Source: Acidovorax delafieldii 2AN
GTDB lineage: Bacteria; Pseudomonadota; Gammaproteobacteria; Burkholderiales; Burkholderiaceae_C
Length of the DNA stretch: 64,000 nt
Assembly (NCBI RefSeq): GCF_000175235.1
Contig: NZ_ACQT01000005.1
Span: 1 to 64,000 of the forward strand
Direction of reading: 5' to 3'
Shown here: piece after piece, positions 16,413 through 26,760 of the stretch
How the letters are laid out: the number at the start of each line of letters is the position of its first letter
Numbering within the stretch: position 1 is the first letter of the stretch
Program-made: the position numbers and the translations under genes
The notes under the pieces: model-generated
Told to the model about the DNA's origin: nothing
Databases searched by the model: none
The model's input: the letters and a program-made list of their open reading frames with translations, nothing else

Positions 16413-17327
16413 TCACTTGGCGGCGGTTGGCTTGTTCGACAAGCCCCAAACATAGGCCGCCAGCACCCCAATCTGCGCTTCGGTCAGTTTCTCGGCCTGC
16501 GCAGGCATCTGGTTCACCTTGCCATTATTTATCATGGCGGTGATGGCTGCCTCGCCCCAACCATGGAGCCAGATGTCATCTGTCAGGTTAGGGGCACCCA
16601 GGGCCTGATTGCCCTTGCCGTCCATGCCGTGGCAAGCTGCGCAGGCCATGAATTTCGGCTTGCCGAGCGAAGCGCGAAGCGAATCGTGCGGGCTGCCGGA
16701 CAGGCTCAACACATAGTGCGCCAGATTGCGGACGTCTTCGGGCGTACCCACCGCAGCAGCCATCGGAGGCATGTTGCCGATGCGGCCCAGCGTCAGCGTT
16801 TCGCGAATCTTCTCGGGGCTGCCACCGTGCAACCAGTCACCGTCGGCTAGGTTCGGGAACCCCTTGCTGCCACGGGCGTCGGAGCCGTGGCACTGCGCGC
16901 AATTGTTCATGAACAAGCGGTCACCGATGGCCATGGCCTGAGGGTCGCGTGCCACGTCTTCCGGCTTCATGCTGGCAAACCGGGCGTACAGTGGCTCGAG
17001 TTCGGTCTTCGCCTTCGCCATCTCGGCGTCGTACTCACCCTTCTGGGTCCAGCCCAGCTTGCCAGTGAATTTGCCCAGGCCGGGGTACGCGGCCAGGTAG
17101 CCGAAACCAAACACGATGGTGATGACAAACAGCCACATCCACCACCGTGGCATGGGGTTGTTCATTTCCGTCAGGTCCTCGTCCCAGACGTGGCCTGTGG
17201 TGTTGTCGCTGGTCGCTACGACTTTCTTGCGCGCCGTGATCCACAGCAGAAGCAGACAGGCGATGATGCCGACGATGGTCAGCGCGGTCACATAGATCGA
17301 CCAGAAATTGCTGGTGAAGTCACTCAT
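16413..17327 (-). CDS. ccoP: cbb3 cytochrome oxidase subunit III, diheme cytochrome c CcoP
   Basis: CcoP delivers electrons from cytochrome c or bc1 into the oxidase. There are two N-terminal TM helices (residues about 8-30 and 62-82) with the conserved linker NNPMPRWWMWLF between. Two cytochrome c domains follow with CAQCH and CAACH and the distal methionines in GNMPPM and VNQMP. The 304-residue length is normal. It follows ccoQ in the ccoNOQP order. Confidence 0.97.
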   Translation of the reverse strand: MSDFTSNFWSIYVTALTIVGIIACLLLLWITARKKVVATSDNTTGHVWDEDLTEMNNPMPRWWMWLFVITIVFGFGYLAAYPGLGKFTGKLGWTQKGEYDAEMAKAKTELEPLYARFASMKPEDVARDPQAMAIGDRLFMNNCAQCHGSDARGSKGFPNLADGDWLHGGSPEKIRETLTLGRIGNMPPMAAAVGTPEDVRNLAHYVLSLSGSPHDSLRASLGKPKFMACAACHGMDGKGNQALGAPNLTDDIWLHGWGEAAITAMINNGKVNQMPAQAEKLTEAQIGVLAAYVWGLSNKPTAAK

Positions 17328-17351
17328 GGGGTGTTCTCTTTCTGGTGGAGA

Positions 17352-17489
17352 TCATTCTTGCTGGAAGGGCAGCTGCGCCGCCTCTTCGAAGCGCGCCTGG
17401 TTGCGGCCCATGTAGGCCCAGACCCAGATGCCGACAAAGCAGGCCATGGAGGCCAGCGTCGCAAAGATGCGCATGGTAGTGATGTCCAT
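17352..17489 (-). CDS. ccoQ: cbb3 oxidase subunit CcoQ (FixQ)
   Basis: This 45-residue single-helix subunit is too short for most gene finders. It reads MDITTMRIFATLASMACFVG followed by IWVWAYMGRNQARFEEAAQ and ends LPFQQE. The helix and the charged tail match CcoQ/FixQ, which stabilises the CcoN-CcoO-CcoP complex. It sits 11 bp after ccoO and 24 bp before ccoP on the same strand, the standard place. Confidence 0.93.
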   Translation of the reverse strand: MDITTMRIFATLASMACFVGIWVWAYMGRNQARFEEAAQLPFQQE

Positions 17490-17500
17490 TGCGGTTCTCC

Positions 17501-18133
17501 TTACTTGAGCGCGCGGCCCATGACTTGCAGATAGGCTACCAGCGCATCGATCTCGGTCTTGCCCTTGACTTCCGCGGCGGACCCAGCGATCTGCTCGTCC
17601 GTGTACGGCACGCCCACCGTGCGCAATGCCTTCATGCGCGGAGCAACGTCGGCAGGGTCAATAGCGTTCTTCTCAAGCCAGGGGTAGGCTGGCATGTTGG
17701 ACTCGGGCACCACGTCGCGGGGGTTGTTCAGGTGGATGCGATGCCATTCGTCGCTGTACTTGCCGCCCACACGCTGCAAATCGGGCCCAGTGCGCTTGGA
17801 ACCCCACTGGAAGGGATGGTCGTACACGAACTCGCCTGCCACGGAATAGTGGCCGTAGCGCAGCGTCTCGGCGCGGAAGGGGCGAATCATTTGGGAGTGG
17901 CAGTTGTAGCAACCCTCGCGAATGTAGACGTCGCGCCCCATCAGCTGAAGCGCCGAGTACGGCTTGACACCCGTGACGGCCTCCGTCGTGGACTTCTGGA
18001 AGAACAGAGGCACGATCTCGGTCAAGCCACCGATGGCGATCACCAGCAGAATCAGCACGATCATCAGGAAGTTGCTGGTTTCCACTTTTTCGTGGGTGAA
18101 GCCGGCAGAAGCAGTTTGATTGTTGTTGGACAT
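17501..18133 (-). CDS. ccoO: cbb3 cytochrome oxidase subunit II, monoheme cytochrome c CcoO
   Basis: CcoO carries one c-type heme between CcoP and the active site. An N-terminal anchor helix ([20 protein letters not shown]) is followed by the heme motif [14 protein letters not shown] and the conserved segment [16 protein letters not shown], with the Met ligand in [10 protein letters not shown]. The 210-residue length is normal for the family. It lies 17 bp after ccoN. Confidence 0.97.
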   Translation of the reverse strand: MSNNNQTASAGFTHEKVETSNFLMIVLILLVIAIGGLTEIVPLFFQKSTTEAVTGVKPYSALQLMGRDVYIREGCYNCHSQMIRPFRAETLRYGHYSVAGEFVYDHPFQWGSKRTGPDLQRVGGKYSDEWHRIHLNNPRDVVPESNMPAYPWLEKNAIDPADVAPRMKALRTVGVPYTDEQIAGSAAEVKGKTEIDALVAYLQVMGRALK

Positions 18134-18150
18134 AATGTGCTCCTTCGGGT

Positions 18151-19590
<1,440 letters not shown>

Positions 19591-19645
19591 CGGGCACCTC
19601 GTTTTATTGCAGGAATAGCTTAATTCAAGTAGGGTTATTCAACAT

Positions 19646-19659
19646 TTGATGCATGTCAA
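19646..19659. promoter_or_regulatory. FNR/ANR box upstream of ccoNOQP
   Basis: TTGATGCATGTCAA is a symmetric FNR site. It overlaps the ccoS stop codon (19656-19658), so the promoter of the structural operon is embedded in the end of the assembly gene. A -41.5 position gives a leader of about 21 nt for ccoN. Confidence 0.9.
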
Positions 19660-19793
19660 TCGTCCCGGAGAATGCGCTCCCCCTCCTGTTCCACGCTGTC
19701 GAACTGCCCGTGATAGATCGCCCACCACAGGCCTGCCAGCACCATGAGGACCAAAATGACGGACAAGGGAATCAACAGATAGAGAATGTCCAT
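19656..19793 (-). CDS. ccoS: cbb3 oxidase maturation protein CcoS
   Basis: This 45-residue single-TM protein (MDILYLLIPLSVILVLMVLA, then GLWWAIYHGQFDSVEQEGER) matches the CcoS family. CcoS is required for cofactor insertion into cbb3 oxidase. The motif Q-F-D-x-x-E-x-E-G near the C-terminus is the family hallmark. It begins 34 bp after the ccoI stop on the same strand. The start is the ATG at 19793. Confidence 0.95.
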   Translation of the reverse strand: MDILYLLIPLSVILVLMVLAGLWWAIYHGQFDSVEQEGERILRDD

Positions 19794-19827
19794 CAGACAA
19801 GGCCAGGGGAAGATTGGAAAACAATAG

Positions 19828-22227
19828 TCATGCGGGCTGGGCCTCCACGGGCGTTGAAATGCCGAATCCCGACACCTCCACGCCCGGGAGCGCGCGGGAC
19901 AAGCGAGCGGCATTGAGCACCACCAGCAGCGAACTGAGCGCCATGCCCAACCCTGCCAGCCAGGCCGGCATCCAGCCCACCAGCGCGAGCGGAACGCACA
20001 GCGCGTTGTAGCCAGCAGCCCACCATAGATTTTGCCTCACCACGCGCAGGGTTCGGCGCGCCAGCACGACGGTTTGGAGAACCAGCGACAGGCTGCCGCC
20101 CAGAACCACGAAATCAGCGCGGGACTGCGCCAGCGGCACCGAGCGGCCAAAGGCAAATGACACGTCGGCCCCCGCAAGCACGGGCCCGTCATTGAGGCCG
20201 TCGCCCACCATGGCCACGTGGTGCCCCTGCGCCTGCAGTCTCTGCAGCGCGGTCAGCTTGTCCTGCGGCGTGCACTCGCCTTGCGCCCGGGCGACCCCGG
20301 CCTGCCTCGCCACACGCCGCACAGCGGCAAACCGATCTCCCGAAAGGATCTGCACTGCAACGCCTGCATGCTGCAAGGCATGCACCACGACGGGCGCTTC
20401 GGGGCGCACGTCTTCGATCATGTCAAAGCGTGCTAGCTCGCGGAAGCGGCCATCGCCCTCTTGCTCCGAGAGCACGACCTGCAACGCATCGCCGCCATCC
20501 TGCAGGGCCACACCCGCATGGCGCGCGGAGCCCAGCCGCAGCAGGCGCGTTGGGTGCGCCCCCGTGGCATCGACGATCTCGGCGGTCAGACCCATGCCCG
20601 CATCTTCCTCGAGGTTGACAGCGTTCCATCGGCCGCCTTGCGCAATTGGCGGCGCAGCCGCCACGATGGCGCGGGACGCGGGGTGCATGGACTGCCGGGC
20701 CAAGGCCGCCGCCAGTTGCAACGCCTCGGCTCTTTCCTGTCCCGGCGCGCAGTGCACAGTCTGCACGGCCATGCCATCGCGCGTAAGCGTTCCGGTCTTG
20801 TCGAACACCAGCGTGTCCACGGCGGCAAGGGCTTCCAGCCCCTGAAGATTGCGCACCAGCACGCCATGGCGCGCCAGGGTGCCCGCGGCGGTCAGCATCG
20901 CCACCGGCGTAGCCAGGGAAAGTGCGCAGGGGCAGGTGACGATGAGCACCGCCACGGCCACCATCAGCGCATGGCCCGGATCGGACGGCCACCACCACGC
21001 CACGGCCAAGCCCGCCGCCAGCAACACGGCGACCAGAAAAGGGCGCGCGATGCGGTCTGCCAATTGGGCCAAGCGCGGCTTTTGCAGCGCCGCGTTCTCC
21101 ATCAGGGCCAGGATCTGCGCGAAACGGGTCTGCCCTCCTACCCCCTGCACGCGGACCTCGACCGCAGACTGCAGGTTGTAACTACCCGCCGTCACCAGGC
21201 TTCCCAGCGGCCGCGCCACGGGGGTGGATTCGCCCGTGAGCAGGGCCTCGTCGGCCTGGGTGCCGCCGCGCGTGATGCAGCCGTCGGCAGGGAACGCCTC
21301 GCCCGGCAACACGCGGATGGTGTCCCCCACGACCAGCCGCCGCGTGACCACGCGCGTGAACGTGCCGTCAGGCCCGCGCCGCTCCACACTGTCGGGCAGG
21401 CGGTTCATCACGGCCTCCAGGGCGCCTGCCGTGCGATCGCGCAGCCGCAGCTCAAGCCAGCGGCCGGTGAGCAGGAAGAACACAAACATGGTCAACGAGT
21501 CGTAGTAGACCTCGCGCCCAAAGATGCCGGCCGGATCAAAAGTGCCCGCCGTGCTCACCACGAAGGTGATGCCCATGCCCAGGGCCACAGGCAAATCCAT
21601 GCTGACGCGGCGCTGGCGGACGTCCTGCCAGGCACTCGTGAAAAACGGTCCACAGGCAAAGAACACCACCGGCAGCGTGAGCACCCACGACGCCCAGCGC
21701 AGTAGTTGTTCCATTTCGGCCGACAGATCGCCCGGCCGGGCCACATAGGCGGGCCACGCGTACATCATGACCTGCATCATGCAAAAACCCGCTACCAGCC
21801 AGCGCCAGAGCGCCCGCCGGCTTTCGCGCTGGCGCTGCTCCCGGGCCTGCGAATCCATGGCTGGCAGGGCGCGATAGCCCGCTTTTTGCACTGCGGCCAT
21901 CCACTGCGACGGCCGGATCCGGCTCGGCCGCCAGACCACACGCGCGCGGTGCGTGGCAGCGCTGACGTCCACCTGTTCCACGCCGGGAACCGCTCGCAGG
22001 GCATCTTCGATTGTCAGAGCGCAGGCGGCGCAGTGCATGCCCTCCAGCACCACGTGCGACTCCCACACAGCGTCTTCAGAACGCTCTCCGGTGGTCGCCG
22101 CCACCCCGCCCTCCCCGCCCGCCAACCGTGCAGGCCCGCGCAAACGCCCGAACGCGGGCCACTCCTGCGGGTCGTCCAGCAGCACATCGGCCGCCATATC
22201 TGGCAAAGTGGAGGAGTTCGTGGACAT
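19828..22227 (-). CDS. ccoI: Copper-translocating P1B-type ATPase CcoI (FixI)
   Basis: CcoI exports Cu(I) towards the periplasm for cbb3 oxidase assembly. It has 799 residues. An N-terminal heavy-metal-associated domain carries the motif GMHCAAC at 63-69, followed by paired TM helices. The membrane motif TCPCALSLATP, the phosphorylation site DKTGTLT and the hinge GDGLNDGPVLAGADV come next. The first 50 residues are a poorly conserved, Pro/Gly-rich lead. An FNR box lies 35 bp upstream. The ccoI-ccoS-ccoNOQP-ccoGH order on one strand makes a complete biogenesis set. Confidence 0.96.
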   Translation of the reverse strand: MSTNSSTLPDMAADVLLDDPQEWPAFGRLRGPARLAGGEGGVAATTGERSEDAVWESHVVLEGMHCAACALTIEDALRAVPGVEQVDVSAATHRARVVWRPSRIRPSQWMAAVQKAGYRALPAMDSQAREQRQRESRRALWRWLVAGFCMMQVMMYAWPAYVARPGDLSAEMEQLLRWASWVLTLPVVFFACGPFFTSAWQDVRQRRVSMDLPVALGMGITFVVSTAGTFDPAGIFGREVYYDSLTMFVFFLLTGRWLELRLRDRTAGALEAVMNRLPDSVERRGPDGTFTRVVTRRLVVGDTIRVLPGEAFPADGCITRGGTQADEALLTGESTPVARPLGSLVTAGSYNLQSAVEVRVQGVGGQTRFAQILALMENAALQKPRLAQLADRIARPFLVAVLLAAGLAVAWWWPSDPGHALMVAVAVLIVTCPCALSLATPVAMLTAAGTLARHGVLVRNLQGLEALAAVDTLVFDKTGTLTRDGMAVQTVHCAPGQERAEALQLAAALARQSMHPASRAIVAAAPPIAQGGRWNAVNLEEDAGMGLTAEIVDATGAHPTRLLRLGSARHAGVALQDGGDALQVVLSEQEGDGRFRELARFDMIEDVRPEAPVVVHALQHAGVAVQILSGDRFAAVRRVARQAGVARAQGECTPQDKLTALQRLQAQGHHVAMVGDGLNDGPVLAGADVSFAFGRSVPLAQSRADFVVLGGSLSLVLQTVVLARRTLRVVRQNLWWAAGYNALCVPLALVGWMPAWLAGLGMALSSLLVVLNAARLSRALPGVEVSGFGISTPVEAQPA

Positions 22228-22261
22228 GGTTCGAGCCTACCGACGGAGCATGACACGCACA

Positions 22262-22275
22262 TTGACCTGGATCAA
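22262..22275. promoter_or_regulatory. FNR/ANR box between ccoI and usp
   Basis: TTGACCTGGATCAA fits the FNR consensus with one mismatch. It lies in the divergent space between ccoI (start 22227) and the universal stress gene (start 22332). Either or both could be induced by low oxygen. Confidence 0.85.
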
Positions 22276-22331
22276 GCCACAAATCATGGCCTTCTCTAAG
22301 CTCCCAACATCCCTATCTCAAGGAGTCAAGC

Positions 22332-22775
22332 ATGTACAAACGCATTCTCGTTGCCACTGACGGTTCCGCCCTTTCGGCCAAGGCCGTGCAAACCGGCCTG
22401 TCGCTGGCAGCCCTGTCGGGCGCCACCGTCGTCGCACTGAAAGTGGTGCCGCGTTACCCCCGTAGCTATTTCGAGGGCGGCATGCCGGTTGACATGGTGG
22501 ATGTGAAGCGCATCGAGCAGCAATGGAGCGACGCTGCCCAGGAGCTCGTGAACAAGGTGAAGGCCCAGGGTTCTGCAGAAGGCGTGACCGTCAAGGCCGT
22601 GGTGGCCAAGTCCGATCTGGTGGCCGAAGCCGTGATCTCTGCCGCCAAAAAGCACAAGTGCGACCTGATCGTGATGGCGTCGCACGGCCGCAAGGGCATC
22701 AAGCGCCTGCTGCTGGGCAGCGAAACCCAGCATGTGCTCACCCACTCGCACATTCCGGTGCTGGTGCTGCGTTAA
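22332..22775 (+). CDS. UspA-family universal stress protein
   Basis: This 147-residue single-domain Usp has the N-terminal strand ILVATDGSALSAKA. It also has the nucleotide-binding motif G-x2-G-x9-G-S/T (ASHGRKGIKRLLLGSETQ), which puts it among the ATP-binding Usp proteins. It follows an FNR box and so is likely part of the microaerobic response, as in other bacteria where usp genes are FNR/ANR targets. A strong hairpin terminator follows. Confidence 0.93.
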   Translation: MYKRILVATDGSALSAKAVQTGLSLAALSGATVVALKVVPRYPRSYFEGGMPVDMVDVKRIEQQWSDAAQELVNKVKAQGSAEGVTVKAVVAKSDLVAEAVISAAKKHKCDLIVMASHGRKGIKRLLLGSETQHVLTHSHIPVLVLR

Positions 22776-22780
22776 ACGTC

Positions 22781-22827
22781 AAAATAGCTTGTAGCGCTTG
22801 ATAATCAATCGCCTACAGCTATAAAAA
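22781..22827. repeat. Dispersed palindromic repeat
   Basis: This copy follows the usp stop. It contains AATAGCTTGTAGCGCTTG, a short loop and CGCCTACAGCTATAAAAA, so ATAGCTTGTAG and CTACAGCTAT form the outer arms. It is the most symmetric of the five copies seen. Confidence 0.7.
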
Positions 22828-22834
22828 CAGAAGC

Positions 22835-22861
22835 AAAACGGGGCCCAAGGCCCCGTTTTTC
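22835..22861. terminator. Bidirectional intrinsic terminator
   Basis: Arms AAAACGGGGCC and GGCCCCGTTTT with a 3-nt loop are flanked by A-runs and T-runs. It can stop transcription of the usp gene on one side and the malonyl-CoA synthetase operon on the other. Confidence 0.9.
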
Positions 22862-22881
22862 GTGGACAGCGTGCCCACAGG

Positions 22882-24435
22882 TCAGGCAAACAGCCCCTTG
22901 TGCTGATCGCGCAGCAGGTTCTTTTGCACCTTGCCCATGGTATTGCGCGGCAGTTCGGCCGCAACGAAGCAGCGTTTGGGTATCTTGAAGTTGGCCAGCT
23001 GGGCCTTGAGTTGCGCCAGGATGGCGTCTCCGTCGAGCTGCGCGCCCGGCTTGGCGATGACGACGGCCACACCCACCTCGCCGAAATCGGGGTGCGGCAC
23101 ACCCACCACCGCGCTTTCAACCACGCCCGGCATGTCGTTGATGTAGCCCTCGATTTCCGCGGGATAGACGTTGTAGCCGCCGCTGATGATGAGGTCCTTG
23201 CTGCGGCCCACGATGCTCACGTAGCCCCGGTCGTCAACCTTGCCCACATCGCCGGTCTTGAACCAGCCATCGGCGCTGAACTCTTCCTTGGTTTTCTCGG
23301 GCATGCGCCAGTAGCCCTTGAACACGTTGGGCCCCTGCACCTGGATGTTGCCGATTTCCCCCACCGGCACCGGCTTGCCAGCGTCATCCACCACGCGCAG
23401 GCCCACACCGGGCAAGGGAAAGCCCACCGTGCTGCCACGCCGCTCGCTCTGCCCCCCGTGGCGCGGATCGGCGCGGTAGGGGTTGGACGTGAGCATGATG
23501 GTTTCGCTCATGCCATAGCGCTCGAGGATGGTGTGGCCCGTGCGCTCGCGCCAGGCATTGAAGGTCTCGATCAGCAGCGGCGCCGAGCCCGCGATGAACA
23601 GGCGCATGTTCCGCGCCGCGGCCTTGCTGAGCCCGGGCTCGGCCAGCATGCGCACATACAGCGTGGGAACGCCCATGAACACGGTGGCGCGCGGCATGGC
23701 GGCAATCACGGCCCTGGGATCGAACTTGGCGAACCAGATCATCTTGCTGCCGTTGAGCAGCGCGGCATGAATGGCGACAAACAGGCCATGCACGTGGAAG
23801 ATGGGCAGCGCATGGATGAGCACGTCGCCAGGCTGGAAACCCCAGTAGTCCTTGAGCATCTCGGCGTTGCTCAGCAGATTGCCATGCGAGAGCATGGCGC
23901 CCTTGCTGCGCCCCGTGGTGCCGCTGGTGTACAGAATGGCGGCCAGGTCGTCGGCCTGACGGGCCACGGGCTTGTGCGTGTCTGCATGGCGGGCCGCGCG
24001 CTGCAGCAAGCTGCCGGTGCGGTCGTCGCCCAGCGTGAAGACATGCTGCGTGCCGGCCTTGAACGCGATCTTGGACACCCAGCCGAAGTTGCCGGGCGTG
24101 CACACCACGACGGCAGGCTCGGCGTTGCCCACGAAATATTCGATCTCGCCGCTCTGGTAGGCCGTGTTGAGCGGCAGGAACACATAGCCCGCACGCAACG
24201 TGGCAAGGTACAGCAGCATGGCCTCGACCGATTTCTCGACCTGCACCGCCACGCGGCTGCCTTCGGGCAGCTTCAGCGATGCCAGCAGATTGGCAATGCG
24301 CGCGCTGGCATGGTCAAGGTCGTGCCAGGTGTAGAGCAGCGGTTCGCCCTGCGGCGAGATGGTTTCGACGGCGATCTGGTCCAGGTCAGCCGGAAAGGCG
24401 GCGCGCAGCGCCTCGAAAAGATTGCGTTGGGACAT
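22882..24435 (-). CDS. matB: Malonyl-CoA synthetase (MatB-like acyl-CoA ligase)
   Basis: This ANL-superfamily ligase of 517 residues should activate malonate, or a close dicarboxylate, to the CoA ester. The motifs are the P-loop YTSGTTGRSKGAMLSHGNL, ERYGMSETIMLTSNPY, DGWFKTGDVG, the hinge KDLIISGGYNVYPAEIE and the catalytic Lys region NTMGKVQKNLL. The segment LPIFHVHGLFVAIHAAL and the overall pattern resemble MatB more than medium-chain ligases. A malonyl-CoA decarboxylase gene about 5 kb away supports malonate. The start is MSQRNLFEALR at 24435. Confidence 0.86.
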   Translation of the reverse strand: MSQRNLFEALRAAFPADLDQIAVETISPQGEPLLYTWHDLDHASARIANLLASLKLPEGSRVAVQVEKSVEAMLLYLATLRAGYVFLPLNTAYQSGEIEYFVGNAEPAVVVCTPGNFGWVSKIAFKAGTQHVFTLGDDRTGSLLQRAARHADTHKPVARQADDLAAILYTSGTTGRSKGAMLSHGNLLSNAEMLKDYWGFQPGDVLIHALPIFHVHGLFVAIHAALLNGSKMIWFAKFDPRAVIAAMPRATVFMGVPTLYVRMLAEPGLSKAAARNMRLFIAGSAPLLIETFNAWRERTGHTILERYGMSETIMLTSNPYRADPRHGGQSERRGSTVGFPLPGVGLRVVDDAGKPVPVGEIGNIQVQGPNVFKGYWRMPEKTKEEFSADGWFKTGDVGKVDDRGYVSIVGRSKDLIISGGYNVYPAEIEGYINDMPGVVESAVVGVPHPDFGEVGVAVVIAKPGAQLDGDAILAQLKAQLANFKIPKRCFVAAELPRNTMGKVQKNLLRDQHKGLFA

Positions 24436-24523
24436 GGTGAAAAAATCTGGAATGAGAGGAAAGGCTGCGGACGCATTTATAACCATATCCGCGCCCGGCT
24501 CTGCGGCCTGTGGGAGAGAGAGG

Positions 24524-25711
24524 TCAGGCCAGGGGCGCTTGCGGCATTGCAAGCTCCTGCAGGATGCGCTCACGGTCGGCATCCAGCGCTGGCGGCTGGC
24601 GCCGCACCAGCGGTTGCGCTTGTCCCACGGCGAGGGGGTTGCCGGCCACGCGCAAGGGCTGGCCACCGCCGGTCTGCACCTGTGTGAACATGCCCCGCGC
24701 CTGCACCTGCGGGTGATCAACGATCTCGGCCACCGAACTGTATTCGCCGGTGGGGATTCCGTTGTCGGCCAGCAGTTGGAGCCAGTGTGCCCGCGGACGG
24801 GTGCGCAGCCGCTCTTCGAGCAATTCCTTGAGAAGCGCCTCATGCGTGCAACGCTGGGCATTGCTTTCGAAACGCGCATCGCCGGCCAGGGCGGGCAGTT
24901 CCAGCAGATCGCACAAGCGCTTGAAAAGCGCATCGCTGCCCACTGCGATCACGAACCAGCCGTCCTGCGCGGCGAACACGTCGAAGGGCGTCATGGAGGG
25001 GTGGCGTGAACCAATCGGCCCCGGAACGCTGCCGGTGGCGCCGTAGCGCGCGATGGCGTTTTCGAGCAACGCCACCTGGCAGTCAAGCATGGAGACATCC
25101 ACGCGCTCGCCTTGCCCGGTGCGGGCACGGCGCATCAGCGCTGACTGCGTGCCAATCACGGCATACAGCCCGGCCCCGAGGTCTCCAATCGAAACGCCGA
25201 CGCGGCAGGGGCCTGTGCCGGGGTGGCCGGTGACACTCATCATGCCGCTCATCGCCTGCACCACCATGTCGTACGCCGGGAAACCCCGGTAGGGCCCCGT
25301 CTGTCCAAACCCCGACACGGATGTCATCACCAGCAGGGGATAGCGGGCGTGCAACTGCGCCCAGCCGTAACCCAGCTTTTCCATCGTGCCGGGCCGGTAG
25401 TTTTCCACCAGTACATCCGCGCGTTCCAGCAGGCGCTCAAAGACCTCGCGGTCCGCAGGCTGCTTGAGGTCCAGCGCGATGGATTCCTTGTTGCGGTTGA
25501 CCGAAAGAAAATAGGCAGATGTACCCTCGACAAACGGGCCGATGGCGCGCGCATCATCGCCCGTGCCGGGCTGCTCGACCTTGATCACCCGCGCCCCCAG
25601 GTCGCCCAGAATCTGCGTACAGGCGGGGCCGGCCAGCACCCGCGTCAGGTCAACGACCGTGATTCCATGCAGCGGCAGATCGGCCGGTGTGGCTTGTGTC
25701 GTGGCATTCAT
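24524..25711 (-). CDS. CaiB/BaiF family (class III) CoA-transferase
   Basis: This 395-residue transferase moves CoA between carboxylates through an aspartyl anhydride. The family signature is clear: LPLHGITVVDLTRVLAGP, GARVIKVEQPGTGDDAR, NRNKESIALDLK, ENYRPGTMEKLG and the catalytic Asp region PAYDMVVQAMSGMM. The substrate pair is unknown. In this cluster it could feed the same acid as the neighbouring synthetase (malonyl-CoA synthetase) from another CoA donor. The start overlaps the stop of the Bug receptor gene upstream (ATGA). Confidence 0.92.
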   Translation of the reverse strand: MNATTQATPADLPLHGITVVDLTRVLAGPACTQILGDLGARVIKVEQPGTGDDARAIGPFVEGTSAYFLSVNRNKESIALDLKQPADREVFERLLERADVLVENYRPGTMEKLGYGWAQLHARYPLLVMTSVSGFGQTGPYRGFPAYDMVVQAMSGMMSVTGHPGTGPCRVGVSIGDLGAGLYAVIGTQSALMRRARTGQGERVDVSMLDCQVALLENAIARYGATGSVPGPIGSRHPSMTPFDVFAAQDGWFVIAVGSDALFKRLCDLLELPALAGDARFESNAQRCTHEALLKELLEERLRTRPRAHWLQLLADNGIPTGEYSSVAEIVDHPQVQARGMFTQVQTGGGQPLRVAGNPLAVGQAQPLVRRQPPALDADRERILQELAMPQAPLA

Positions 25712-26682
25712 TGCAGGCCCGCCCCGGAACGCAGCGTCAGCTCGCGGGACTCCTTGCCCTCGTTGGCAGCCCAGGCGCGGAACGCCTCCAGCGACGCCGA
25801 GGGCGCAGCCACGTTGCCCTGCTTTTCAAGCCGCGCCTTCACATCGGGGTCGCCCAGCGCTTCCGCGCTTGCCTGGAACAGCTTTTTCACCACGTCGGCA
25901 GGCAGGCCCGCCGGACCGAACAGGCCGAACCAGAAAGTGAAGTCGTAGCCATCGACCCCAGACTCCCGCATCCCCGGCACGTCGGGAAACAAGGGCGAAC
26001 GCTCTGCTGTCGTCACCGCCAGCACGCGCAGCTTGCCACCCTGCGCCAGCGGCAGCACCGAGGGCGGTGTGCCGAAAGTCATGTCCACATCGCCTGCCGC
26101 CACTGCCTGGATCGACGGCGCACCCCCCTTGAACGGCACGTGCAGCATCTTGAGCCCCCCGCTGGCCTGGGTGAACGACAACGCAGCCAGGTGGGTGACC
26201 ACCCCGGCGCCCGAGGACGAATAGCTCAGTTTCTCGGGCTGGCTGCGCGCCAGCGCCACCAGCTCCTTCACGGACTGGGCCGGGAAATCCTTCTTCACGG
26301 CAAGCAGCATGGGGGCAGCGCTCCAGCGCGAAATCGCCGTGAAGTTCTTGGCGCCGTCGTAACGCGCACTCTTGTAAAGCAACTGGTCAGAGCCGTAGAT
26401 GTTCGCGCTGCCCAGCAGCAGCGTGTAGCCGTCGGCTGGCGCGCGCGCCACCTGGTCTGACGCGAGGGTCGTACCCGCGCCGGGCCTGTTGTCCACGATG
26501 ACCGACTGGCCCAGGATCTTGCCCATCTTGTCGGACACAATGCGCGCCACCGCATCAGCCCCGCCACCCGGCGGGAAGCCCACGACGAGCGTGATGGGGC
26601 GCACGGGGTAAGCCTGCGCCTGCGCCCCTGCACAGAAGGCGCCAAGCACCAGCGGAACAACGATGCGTTTGAATTTGAACAT
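25708..26682 (-). CDS. Bug family tripartite tricarboxylate transporter receptor
   Basis: This is a periplasmic solute-binding protein of the TctC/Bug type, 324 residues. A signal peptide (MFKFKRIVVPLVLGAFCAGA) precedes YPVRPITLVVGFPPGGGADAVARI. VDNRPGAGTTLASDQVARAPADGYTLLL, read in two pieces, is the diagnostic Bug pattern. Such proteins capture carboxylates for TctAB or act as sensors. No tctAB genes lie in the window, so it must work with a distant permease or none. It is coupled by 4 bp to the CoA-transferase. The start MFKF is used because the upstream extension is not signal-like. Confidence 0.92.
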   Translation of the reverse strand: MFKFKRIVVPLVLGAFCAGAQAQAYPVRPITLVVGFPPGGGADAVARIVSDKMGKILGQSVIVDNRPGAGTTLASDQVARAPADGYTLLLGSANIYGSDQLLYKSARYDGAKNFTAISRWSAAPMLLAVKKDFPAQSVKELVALARSQPEKLSYSSSGAGVVTHLAALSFTQASGGLKMLHVPFKGGAPSIQAVAAGDVDMTFGTPPSVLPLAQGGKLRVLAVTTAERSPLFPDVPGMRESGVDGYDFTFWFGLFGPAGLPADVVKKLFQASAEALGDPDVKARLEKQGNVAAPSASLEAFRAWAANEGKESRELTLRSGAGLQ

Positions 26683-26760
26683 GGGTTTTGTCTCCTTTTG
26701 GTATGGGTATAGGCATCGGTTGGGCGCGGATGGAGGCAATGGGCGTGGCGGGCCCGCGCG